A stretch of DNA of 64,000 nucleotides from Alicyclobacillus sp. SO9 (GTDB taxonomy: Bacteria; Bacillota; Bacilli; Alicyclobacillales; Alicyclobacillaceae), in NCBI RefSeq assembly GCF_016406125.1, contig NZ_CP066339.1:620001-684000 (forward strand), in the 5' to 3' direction. The translations under genes and the position numbers were made by a program. Below are positions 1-13,325 of this stretch, piece by piece (positions within the stretch are counted from its first letter, which is position 1; each line of letters begins with the position of its first letter). The notes beneath the pieces were generated by a model, which saw only the letters and a program-made list of their open reading frames with translations, had not been told where the DNA came from and searched no databases.

Positions 1-49
1 TCAGTTTCGTGTGTTGGACATTAAGCGGTAAGCGGAGTCTTAACATCAG

Positions 50-97
50 CTTCGGACAGGGCATATGGAAAGCCTTCGGACAGCTCATATGGAAAGC
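50..97. repeat. 24-bp tandem direct repeat (2 copies) upstream of lysS
   Basis: Two adjacent 24-bp copies (50-73 and 74-97) share a CTTCGGACAG...CATATGGAAAGC frame and differ at two central bases. The 296 bases before lysS hold no convincing gene; the only open frames lack a ribosome-binding site. The copies may be a decayed repeat or part of the 3' end of an upstream transcript. No function can be assigned. Confidence 0.7.
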
Positions 98-293
98 GGA
101 CGGAATCAAGCTGTTTGGTTTCGTTCGCTTTTTGTTTAGAGGTGGCGTAATCCACTGGAACTCTGTAAAGTGGGTATAGTGAGTTTGGCAAGGCCCCAGA
201 AAGACAAAGTGATCGGCAAAAGGACAAGCCCAGAAGGACAAGTCACAGATGGGGCGAGAGTGGGTTTGACAGAGAGAAATTGTGGAGAGGTGA

Positions 294-1796
<1,503 letters not shown>

Positions 1797-1961
1797 CGAT
1801 TGAGTAAGCCAAACTCTGCGCAGGGCCTTTGAGCCGGACCTTTGAGCCAGGGCCCTGGGATAGCCATCAGCACCTGACGCAGCCGTCAGCGGCCGCCAGA
1901 CACCGTCGTCAGCAAATGCGTCGGACTGTGGCCGGCCTCGAATCACTGGTGTCAAACAGAA

Positions 1962-2104
1962 GGAAACCAGAAGGAAGCCGGAAGGAAGCCGGAAGGAAGC
2001 CGGAAGGAAACCAGAAGGAAACCAGAAGGAAACCAGAAGGAAACCAGAAGGAAACCAGAAGGAAACCAGAAGGAAACCAGAAGGAAACCAGAAGGAAACC
2101 AGAA
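1962..2104. repeat. 11-bp tandem repeat, 13 copies
   Basis: Thirteen contiguous 11-bp units lie between lysS and the rrn promoter. Units 1 and 5-13 read GGAAACCAGAA; units 2-4 read GGAAGCCGGAA. Because 11 is not a multiple of 3, all frames stay open across it, which creates long spurious reading frames on both strands with an 11-residue periodicity. The plus strand is purine-rich. The unit length is close to one helical turn. No coding role is supported. Confidence 0.95.
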
Positions 2105-2205
2105 GGAAGTCGCGCTGCACTGCATGTTATGGAGTTATCCATTCATAATCGCTTTCTAATCGTCTGGAACTCATTGCGGACATTGCGAACACGTCACTAA
2201 TTACT

Positions 2206-2234
2206 GGGCTGTCCTTAGTGGAACAGCCCGCCTC
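2206..2234 (+). terminator. Terminator-like hairpin between lysS and rrn
   Basis: GGGCTGT (2206-2212) pairs with ACAGCCC (2223-2229), with a further CC/GG inside. The hairpin is followed by a short T-containing tail (CATTTT). It could end the lysS transcript. No gene is visible from here to the rRNA promoter. Confidence 0.5.
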
Positions 2235-2529
2235 CATTTTCGCTCCAACCACTTTCTCAACTTCCCTCGGATTTTGTTCCTTCTCTATATCTTTGGATGG
2301 CAGTCCCCTTTGTCAACCCCGTTTGTGTATTCCTACTCATCTCGTCATTGTTAGACGATTGTGCCCCGCAACCCGGCCCGCTTTCAAATCCAAGCAGCCT
2401 GTAAAAACCTTATGTCCGCATCCAGGCTTGAAGGTGAAATGGAGGTCTGAATGAGTACGCGAATTTGAGTCTGAATCTGAGCCAGAATAAGGCTCAGAAT
2501 TTGAAACTGAAAAAAGTGTATAAAAACAT
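2235..2529. other. Non-coding stretch upstream of the rrn promoter
   Basis: No supported gene. It contains a perfect 8-bp hairpin, TCTGAGCC (2476-2483) with GGCTCAGA (2491-2498), about 30 bp upstream of the rrn -35 box. The hairpin lacks a T-tract. A short AT-rich tract (2510-2529) directly before the -35 box could act as an UP element. Confidence 0.5.
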
Positions 2530-2558
2530 TTGACGAAGACTTCTGGGCATGGTATATT
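2530..2558 (+). promoter_or_regulatory. rrn operon promoter (sigma-A type)
   Basis: TTGACG (2530-2535), a 17-bp spacer and TATATT (2553-2558) form a near-consensus vegetative promoter, preceded by an A-rich UP-like tract. It starts about 290 bp before mature 16S. A boxA-like antitermination sequence (TGTTCTTTGAG, about 2809-2819) lies in the leader. Confidence 0.85.
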
Positions 2559-2778
2559 AGTCGATGTCGCCGCGAGAGCGGGCCGGACAACAAAGCCTTT
2601 AAAACCCGCGCCATAACAGCATTTTTCAGACATCATGAAAGGCTTCAGGCGGGATGATTCAGCCGAGATTGACAAGCGGATGAGCGGAGAAAGATGGGCC
2701 GCCAAACCCAGTGGATTGACAGCGGAATGGTTCATCGGGATTTGAAGCAAAGGGTTCCTTGAAAACTAAACACACGAA

Positions 2779-2789
2779 AGAGACGCTTG
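2779..2789 (+). other. 5' arm of 16S precursor processing stem
   Basis: AGAGACGCTTG (2779-2789) is perfectly complementary to CAAGCGTCTCT at 4438-4448. The two arms flank 16S, as expected of the RNase III-type processing stalk of pre-16S rRNA. Confidence 0.75.
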
Positions 2790-2850
2790 TGTAAGAAATG
2801 AGCTTCGTCTGTTCTTTGAGAGAAGAACAGTACAGGATATATGTAAGACC

Positions 2851-7768
<4,918 letters not shown>

Positions 7769-7832
7769 GAGGAACAGGGAAACGACAGACGACTCGCTAT
7801 CTGGGAAGAAGAGGTACCAATTACATAGGGGA

Positions 7833-7888
7833 ATGAAGGGTGTGTGCGCAGTGGCTTGCGCAGCACGAACGAAGCACACGCCCTTCAT
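7833..7888 (+). other. Long hairpin in the 23S-5S spacer
   Basis: ATGAAGGGTGTGTGC (7833-7847) pairs with GCACACGCCCTTCAT (7874-7888), with only one G-U pair, and a second small GCGCA/TGCGC stem lies inside. It sits directly before 5S and is likely a processing substrate for 5S or 23S maturation. It has no T-tract and would not terminate transcription. Confidence 0.7.
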
Positions 7889-7894
7889 CTCCCA

Positions 7895-8012
7895 GTCTGG
7901 TGACGAGAGCGGAGGGGCCACACGCGTACCCATCCCGAACACGACCGTTAAGACCTCCAGCGCCGATGATACTTGGAGCGCGAGCTCCTGGGAAAGTAGG
8001 ACATTGCCAGGC
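7895..8012 (+). rRNA. 5S ribosomal RNA
   Basis: The roughly 118-base RNA runs from GTCTGGTGACGAGAGCGG to AAGTAGGACATTGCCAGGC. The termini CTGG/CCAG pair, and the loop sequences CCCATCCCGAACACG and CAGCGCCGATGATACTTGG are typical of Firmicute 5S. Confidence 0.96.
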
Positions 8013-8122
8013 GAGAGAGCAAGAAGAGAGAGGCGTTGCACCTGATGGGGTGTAGCGTCTTTTGTATGTGACTGCAGGTACAAGTGGACGAATGAGACAA
8101 AGAGAGAAAGAGGAGGAGGAAG

Positions 8123-8150
8123 ATAAACGGGGACACCCGTTTATTTACTG
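8123..8150 (+). terminator. rrn operon terminator
   Basis: ATAAACGGG (8123-8131), a four-base loop and CCCGTTTAT (8136-8144) make a perfect 9-bp stem followed by TTTACTG. It lies about 110 bases after 5S. Confidence 0.8.
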
Positions 8151-8350
8151 TCTGAAGTTCCTGAATGCATGGAAGTAGAGTTGGTGTTTATGGCGGAATT
8201 GTGTCTGCTTGAGGGCAAAAGAGGGGGGGCAGTGCCAAAACATGGTCCCTGGCGACGTTGTGTTCACAAGGCGGACACAAACAGCCCGTTGACATGCCTC
8301 AGATGTGGCGGAACTGTGTCCAAAGACCCGATGAGGGGGAGGGGTGCAGA
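8151..8350. other. Non-coding stretch after rrn
   Basis: Short frames on both strands lack start signals and recognisable composition. A degenerate direct repeat (TATGGCGGAATTGTGTC near 8189 and TGTGGCGGAACTGTGTC near 8304) is visible. I see no gene. Confidence 0.5.
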
Positions 8351-8545
8351 AAATAGAGATCCCACAAGTGCTTATTTGGAACGTGGCTATCGCCGTGTAC
8401 AAAATAAGCTCCTGAGAAGTGCTTAAAGGCCGCCAAACCGCTGAAAATGGGGTGTGAACAGCGAATAAGCTCGTCTGAAGCGCTTATTTGCTCTCTTGGG
8501 CCTCCTTTGCGGCGAATAAGCGCTTCTCGGATCTCTATTTGGCCC
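8351..8545. repeat. Four quasi-palindromic AATAAGC-type repeats
   Basis: Four related units of about 25-30 bp occur at 8351-8377, 8401-8425, 8463-8490 and 8513-8540. Each is bounded by AATAAGC or AATAGAG at one end and GCTTATT or CTCTATT at the other, with GAGAAG/CTTCTC or CTGAAG cores. Unit 3 folds as GAATAAGC...GCTTATTTG. They look like a dispersed intergenic palindromic family, clustered here. Confidence 0.7.
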
Positions 8546-8619
8546 TGGAGCGCCCCTGTGCCCCCCGGGGCCGACTGCCCGAGCCCCCCTGGAGCCGACA
8601 GCCGCAGCCCCGAGCCCCG

Positions 8620-8664
8620 CCCTGCCTGCCCTGCCTGCCCTGCCTGCCCTGCCTGCCCTGCCTT
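8620..8664. repeat. 9-bp tandem repeat, 5 copies
   Basis: The unit CCCTGCCTG is repeated four times perfectly, then once as CCCTGCCTT. Because 9 is a multiple of 3, it keeps a minus-strand frame open as an Ala-Gly-Gln repeat, but no start signal supports a gene there. Confidence 0.9.
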
Positions 8665-8696
8665 CGCACCTTTCAGATGGATTACTACTTCAGCTC

Positions 8697-8725
8697 TTGA
8701 TCTTTGGGCTAGATTCATATACATT
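8697..8725 (+). promoter_or_regulatory. Candidate promoter of the maltose locus
   Basis: TTGATC (8697-8702), a 17-bp spacer and TACATT (8720-8725) form a moderate sigma-A promoter just upstream of a LacI-type operator. It is the best candidate I see for the regulator gene and possibly the whole locus. Confidence 0.45.
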
Positions 8726-8734
8726 GTAGTCACC

Positions 8735-8766
8735 GACTGAAACCGGTTTATGAAACTGTTTCAGTC
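8735..8766. promoter_or_regulatory. LacI-family operator (nested palindromes)
   Basis: A perfect 9-bp inverted repeat, GACTGAAAC (8735-8743) / GTTTCAGTC (8758-8766), encloses two abutting smaller palindromes, TGAAACCGGTTTA (8738-8750) and TGAAACTGTTTCA (8751-8763). The first has the central CG typical of LacI/GalR-family operators. It lies directly after the candidate promoter, where bound repressor would block early transcription, and about 190 bp before the lacI-type gene. Autoregulation is inferred. Confidence 0.7.
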
Positions 8767-8955
8767 AGGTATGAAATGTTATAGATTGAGAGAATGTTAG
8801 TGCCACGTGGATGCACAAGAGGGAATGAACTCTCGCGTTTTATGAAAACGTAATCGTAAGTGCGCGAAGTGAGAGCGAAGGTTCCCCTTAAGGCCCTTAC
8901 GTCCACGAAGCAGTATGCAACAGACATCCTTTTGCGGTAAGAGTGGTGGCAGTGG

Positions 8956-9987
8956 TTGAAAGTAACGATTCGAGATGTGGCGGAAAGAGCAGGTGTATCT
9001 GCGGCAACGGTATCCCGAGTACTGAACAGGCCAGAGCTTGTGGAAGTGGAGACACGGGACAAGGTGCGGCAGGCTATGGAAGCGCTCGACTTTAGGCCGA
9101 ATGCATTGGCGCGAGGCCTGAGCGGGAATCTTACCCGAACCATTGGGTTGGTTGTACCCGGAATCACGGACTTCTTCTTCAATGAAGTTTACGCAGGTAT
9201 TGAACAGGCCACACGAGAGTACGGCATGAAGGTCCTGGTTTTCGATGCTGAACACAGCAGGCACCGTGCGTTGGAAGCGTTTACCTTTCTGCATCAGCAT
9301 CAGGTCGACGGCATAATTTTTACGAGTAAGTTGGTTACGCCGGATTATGATGCCGTTCTCGAACGTATTGGAATTCCAGTTGCGTTGGTTTTGACACAGT
9401 CAACGGGGAGAGTGCCGCTTCCGGCTTTCAAAGTTGACGATGTGAAGGCAGTCTTTGATGGTGTGTCCTACTTAGTTAGCAGAGGTCACCGAAGTATTGG
9501 AATGTTGGCGGCAGGCCTGGATGACGAAATGACTGGGCGTCAAAGACACGAAGGATATGTATCTGCCATGCAGCACTACCAGCTTCCGTTTGACGAACGC
9601 TACGTGGAGTTTGGCGACTATCGATTTAATGACGGTTATACAGCAATGCAACGGCTCTTGGGAAAGCAGTCTGAACTGAAGCTGACTGCCGTCGTTTGCG
9701 CTAGTGATGAAATGGCTCTTGGAGCCGTGCGTTGCTTGTATGATAATGGGTTCCACGTTCCTGACGATATTTCCATCATGGGCTTCGATGACTTGAGTAT
9801 TGCCAGCATGGGAATGCCGCGGCTCACGACCATCCGCCAACCATTCAAGGAGATTGGCGCGAAGGCAGTTGAGCAACTTATGAAGCTGATTAAAGAACCT
9901 CGCCATTCTCTTAGCGGCGTATACTACTTGCCGCATCAGTTGGTGGAGCGCGAATCGGTTAGGACAATTACGGGAACCTTAAAATAG
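8956..9987 (+). CDS. LacI/GalR-family transcriptional regulator (maltose locus)
   Basis: This 343-residue repressor has an N-terminal helix-turn-helix (residues 2-25: KVTIRDVAERAGVSAATVSRV) and hinge (NRPELVEVETRDKVRQAM). A periplasmic-binding-protein-like sugar-sensing domain follows, with IGLVVPGITDFFFNEVYAGIE and the C-terminal signature SIMGFDDLSIASMGMPRLTTIRQP. The start is TTG at 8956; the Shine-Dalgarno is weak (AGAGTGGTGG). It sits immediately upstream of maltose-type ABC transporter genes and an alpha-glucosidase. It is therefore probably the maltose/maltodextrin-responsive regulator binding the 8735-8766 palindrome. The ligand is inferred from context. Confidence 0.93.
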   Translation: MKVTIRDVAERAGVSAATVSRVLNRPELVEVETRDKVRQAMEALDFRPNALARGLSGNLTRTIGLVVPGITDFFFNEVYAGIEQATREYGMKVLVFDAEHSRHRALEAFTFLHQHQVDGIIFTSKLVTPDYDAVLERIGIPVALVLTQSTGRVPLPAFKVDDVKAVFDGVSYLVSRGHRSIGMLAAGLDDEMTGRQRHEGYVSAMQHYQLPFDERYVEFGDYRFNDGYTAMQRLLGKQSELKLTAVVCASDEMALGAVRCLYDNGFHVPDDISIMGFDDLSIASMGMPRLTTIRQPFKEIGAKAVEQLMKLIKEPRHSLSGVYYLPHQLVERESVRTITGTLK

Positions 9988-10013
9988 TTTAATTTCTCGA
10001 GGAGGGTCAGTCT

Positions 10014-11375
10014 GTGAACCTAAAGAAGAAAAGCTTTTTGACAGGGGCTGCTGTTGTCACCATCGGTACATTGGTCGCTGGGTGTGGCACAGGCGGGAAC
10101 AACACAACAAGCAGTGGCAGCGGTGGGGGAAATACCACCACAAACACAACAGGAGGAACGGTTAAGACGCCGGATTACTCCAAGGCATCCGGGACGATTG
10201 TATGGGCAGCACCTCCGATTACACACACTGGACTGCGTGCAAAGTTGATTAAGGAATTCGAAGCGAAGTATCCCAACGTTAAGGTAACGCTGCAGAATCA
10301 AAACAACAATACAGATACCAACAAAGCGAGTTTGACCACGGCAATTCAGGGCGGTTCCTCCAAGCCTGACGTGTACATGGGCGACGTTGTCTGGCCGGCT
10401 CAGATGGCAAGTCATTCAATGGCTGTGCCGCTTGACACTAAACTGCCGAAGTCATTCTGGAACCGTTTTGCTTCTGGATTGGTCAAAGGTGCGACCTATA
10501 AGGGTCATGTTTACGCTGCACCGTTCTTCGTTGACTCTGGCTTCCTCTTTTATCGGAAAGACTTGCTGAAGAAGGCTGGTATCGCCAACCCTCCCACCAC
10601 TTGGGCAGAGTTGAAAGCTGATGCACAGAAGGTGCAAAAGAAGGGTCTTGTACAATACGGATATGTCTGGCAGGGTGCATCTTATGAAGGAACAACCTGT
10701 GACTTTACAGAATTCCTTGCTGACGCCGGCGGAAAAGTGTTGAACAGCAGCGGCAAGCCTGTGATTGATTCGCCGCAGGCGCAAAAGGCTCTGACGTTCA
10801 TGACTGGCTTAATTAAGAGCGGTGTTTCACCTAAGGCAGAAGATACGTTCCATGAAAAAGAATCCATGAACGTGTTTGACCAAGGCAACGCACTGTTCCT
10901 TCGCAACTGGTCCTATGCGTGGAGCAACTCGCAGACGTCTAAGAACTCTAAAGTCGTTGGTAAAGTCGGCGTGACCGTACTCCCGACGTTCAAAGGCAAC
11001 AGCAAGCACTACAGCACCATTGGCGGATGGGACCTCTATGTGAATCCACACAGCAAGAACATGCTGGCTGACTTGGCATTCATCAATTGGATGACCGGTA
11101 AGGGCGGCCAGGACATTCTTGCGAAGGACTACTCTGAGCTGCCGACCAATGCGTCTGTTCAGAACGATCCCGCTGTGAAAAAGGTAAGCCCGGTATTCAC
11201 CATCGTGAACAAGACGTCATTTGTCTCACGTCCGAGTCAGAATCCGAACTACGCAGCAATTTCACAGGCCATTTATCAGAACGTTAACAAGGCGTTGTCA
11301 GGTGGTACCACACCTGCCGCAGCTTTGAAAAAGGCACAGTCGCAGATTAAATCAGCGCTGAGCGGCGGTCTATAA
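10014..11375 (+). CDS. Maltose/maltodextrin-type ABC transporter substrate-binding lipoprotein
   Basis: This 453-residue extracellular solute-binding protein (family 1) has a lipoprotein signal peptide: MNLKKK, a hydrophobic stretch, then lipobox LVAGC with the lipidated cysteine at residue 24. A Gly/Ser/Thr-Asn-rich linker of about 25 residues follows, then the binding fold (GTIVWAAPP..., LIKEFEAKYPNVKVTLQ, PDVYMGDVVWPAQMA). The start is GTG at 10014 with GGAGGG 7 bases upstream. It is the first gene of a three-gene transport set. A hairpin separates it from the permeases, consistent with higher expression of the binding protein. Maltodextrin specificity is inferred from the neighbouring GH13 enzyme. 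Confidence 0.92.
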   Translation: MNLKKKSFLTGAAVVTIGTLVAGCGTGGNNTTSSGSGGGNTTTNTTGGTVKTPDYSKASGTIVWAAPPITHTGLRAKLIKEFEAKYPNVKVTLQNQNNNTDTNKASLTTAIQGGSSKPDVYMGDVVWPAQMASHSMAVPLDTKLPKSFWNRFASGLVKGATYKGHVYAAPFFVDSGFLFYRKDLLKKAGIANPPTTWAELKADAQKVQKKGLVQYGYVWQGASYEGTTCDFTEFLADAGGKVLNSSGKPVIDSPQAQKALTFMTGLIKSGVSPKAEDTFHEKESMNVFDQGNALFLRNWSYAWSNSQTSKNSKVVGKVGVTVLPTFKGNSKHYSTIGGWDLYVNPHSKNMLADLAFINWMTGKGGQDILAKDYSELPTNASVQNDPAVKKVSPVFTIVNKTSFVSRPSQNPNYAAISQAIYQNVNKALSGGTTPAAALKKAQSQIKSALSGGL

Positions 11376-11403
11376 GCATCACCAAGCTGTTCTCAAGATT
11401 GAG

Positions 11404-11428
11404 CGGAGGCAGCGTTACGTTGCCTCCG
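11404..11428 (+). promoter_or_regulatory. Intra-operon hairpin after the binding-protein gene
   Basis: CGGAGGCA (11404-11411) pairs with TGCCTCCG (11421-11428), followed by only two T residues. It probably stabilises the 3' end of the binding-protein mRNA or partly attenuates read-through into the permease genes. Confidence 0.6.
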
Positions 11429-11456
11429 TTTCACTTGTCTGGAGGTGGAAAAAGAA

Positions 11457-12383
11457 ATGGGTCAACCTATTGCTCAACCAAGACCAAGTGATTTAAAGCG
11501 CACAGACCGCCGGTCCGGATATCTCATGTTCATGCCTGCGGGTCTTGTAATTGCAGCGGTCACGCTCTTTCCAATCATTTATTCTGTTTACATGAGTCTG
11601 AACCATATCGAACTGACACCGCACGGCTTTGCTGCACATTCTGCGGGTTTGGCAAACTATAGTCTGCTGGTCCACAGTGGTGTCTTTTGGCACAGTGTTT
11701 GGTTTACGACCTATTACGCAGTAGTCACTGTGGTCGTTGAACTGGTTTTAGGTATGTTTATTGCGCTTGCCATCAACGGCGTGCAAAAACTAAAGAATTT
11801 GTCGCTGGTTGTCATGCTGATTCCATGGGCACTGATTACCGTCATTTCAGCACAGATGTGGGCTTACATCTACAACGGTGTCTATGGAGTACTGAACTAC
11901 ATTCTTCAATCGTTACACCTCATCGGTGCTCCCGTTACATGGATGGGGACCTCGACCAGTGCAGTCATTGCTATGATGATTGCTGATATTTGGAAGACGA
12001 CACCCTTTGTTGTCATCATTTTGCTGGGTGGATTACAGATGATTCCGGAGGAGTACTACGAAGCTGCACACATTGACGGCGCGAACCGCTGGCAAATCTT
12101 TTGGAAAATTACCTTCCCATTGCTCCGGGGCAGTGTAGCACTGGCTGGGCTCTTCCGGATTCTGCAGGCGTTTGGTGTCTTTGATTTACCGTTTGTACTT
12201 ACCGGAGGCGGACCCGGAACAGCAACACAGTCACTGGCTATTCTAGGTGAGCAGGAGTTGTTCAGTCACTTCCGCTTTGGTGTTGGTTCAGCCATCGCCG
12301 TCAGCACTGTTGTGATTGTTCTGTTCCTTTCATTGATTTTCCTGTCGGCCTTTAGATCTTTGGTGGAGAGTGATCCCGCATGA
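11457..12383 (+). CDS. Maltose-type ABC transporter permease, MalF family
   Basis: This 308-residue polytopic inner-membrane permease has about six hydrophobic segments, beginning with GYLMFMPAGLVIAAVTLFPI. The cytoplasmic EAA loop that contacts the ATPase is clear (EEYYEAAHIDGANRWQIFWKITFPLL). I chose ATG 11457 because GGAGGTGG (11441-11448) is correctly placed for it; the upstream GTG at 11445 lies inside that Shine-Dalgarno sequence. The gene overlaps the next permease by four bases (ATGA). No ATPase gene is present in the operon. Confidence 0.93.
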   Translation: MGQPIAQPRPSDLKRTDRRSGYLMFMPAGLVIAAVTLFPIIYSVYMSLNHIELTPHGFAAHSAGLANYSLLVHSGVFWHSVWFTTYYAVVTVVVELVLGMFIALAINGVQKLKNLSLVVMLIPWALITVISAQMWAYIYNGVYGVLNYILQSLHLIGAPVTWMGTSTSAVIAMMIADIWKTTPFVVIILLGGLQMIPEEYYEAAHIDGANRWQIFWKITFPLLRGSVALAGLFRILQAFGVFDLPFVLTGGGPGTATQSLAILGEQELFSHFRFGVGSAIAVSTVVIVLFLSLIFLSAFRSLVESDPA

Positions 12384-13210
12384 TTCGAAGCCGCACACAA
12401 AAAGTTATTGGTTACGTTGTGTTAATTTTCTTTCTCCTTATGATTTTGCTCCCATTCTATTGGATGTTTGTAACATCGTTTAAACCAATTCAGAGTATTA
12501 GTGCTTATCCGCCGACCCTGTTTCCTCATCACTGGACATTTGAGCACTATACTCAGGCATTTGGTCAGTTCCACTTTGCGCATTACATTCGCAACAGTGT
12601 TGTGGTTGCAATCGTTACAACCTTTCTGGTTCTGGTGTTTGCCAGCATGGCAGGGTTCGTTATCGCCAGATTGCCTGTGAAAGGGAAAACGCCTACGTTG
12701 ATTCTCTTGCTGGTTATTTCCATGTTTCCGCCGATTGCTATTGTGTCGCCGCTGTATGTCATGTTGCGGGATTTGCATTGGCTGGATTCGTACCAAGCGC
12801 TGATTATTCCGTATACCGCTTTTAATCTGCCCTTCGCAATCTGGATTTTGCGCAACTACTTTTTGCAGGTACCTGGAGCCCTCTATGAAGCAGCAAAGGT
12901 GGATGGAGCCAACGCTTTTCAGACCTACTACCGTATTTTCCTGCCTGTCACGACACCTGGAATGTTTACGGCTGCGGTTTTCACTTTTGTTGCCGCTTGG
13001 ACCGAGTTCTTTATGGCCCTGGTGTTCAATCCATCGGATAACATGCGGACGATTCCGGTTGGAATTGCATTGTTCAGCGGGCAGTACAATGTGCCCTATG
13101 GTACAATTTTTGCGGGATCGGTCGTATCGGTCGTACCGATTATTATTTTGGTGATTTTGTTTAGGAAATGGATTGTCTCAGGCTTGATGGCTGGTTCAGT
13201 TAAAGGATAG
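12380..13210 (+). CDS. Maltose-type ABC transporter permease, MalG family
   Basis: This 276-residue partner permease has six predicted membrane helices. Its EAA motif is PGALYEAAKVDGANAFQTYYRIFLPVTTPG, about 85 residues from the C terminus as is usual for MalG. The ATG at 12380 overlaps the stop of the MalF-type gene (ATGA), indicating translational coupling. Together with the binding lipoprotein it forms an importer that needs an external ATPase. The MsmX/UgpC-like protein at 41113-42231 is the likely supplier. Confidence 0.93.
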   Translation: MIRSRTQKVIGYVVLIFFLLMILLPFYWMFVTSFKPIQSISAYPPTLFPHHWTFEHYTQAFGQFHFAHYIRNSVVVAIVTTFLVLVFASMAGFVIARLPVKGKTPTLILLLVISMFPPIAIVSPLYVMLRDLHWLDSYQALIIPYTAFNLPFAIWILRNYFLQVPGALYEAAKVDGANAFQTYYRIFLPVTTPGMFTAAVFTFVAAWTEFFMALVFNPSDNMRTIPVGIALFSGQYNVPYGTIFAGSVVSVVPIIILVILFRKWIVSGLMAGSVKG

Positions 13211-13325
13211 GTTTCGGAAAGAAGGCCCTAGAGAGAGGCGCTATTGACAGTGAAGTTTTGGTCTCATAGGAGATTTTGAAGTTAGAAACTGCATTCACTC
13301 TTCAACAGGAATTGGTGATGATTTT

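Noticed and set aside
8169-8426. 85-codon plus-strand frame after the rrn terminator
   Set aside because: No ribosome-binding site, atypical composition and overlap with the palindromic repeats.
8299-8733. 144-codon minus-strand frame with Ala-Gly-Gln repeats
   Set aside because: It is built from the 9-bp tandem repeat and the palindromic units, and no start signal is present.
8738-8751. Canonical CcpA cre site
   Set aside because: TGAAACCGGTTTAT departs from the cre consensus at the positions flanking the central CG; a LacI-type operator of the local regulator fits better.
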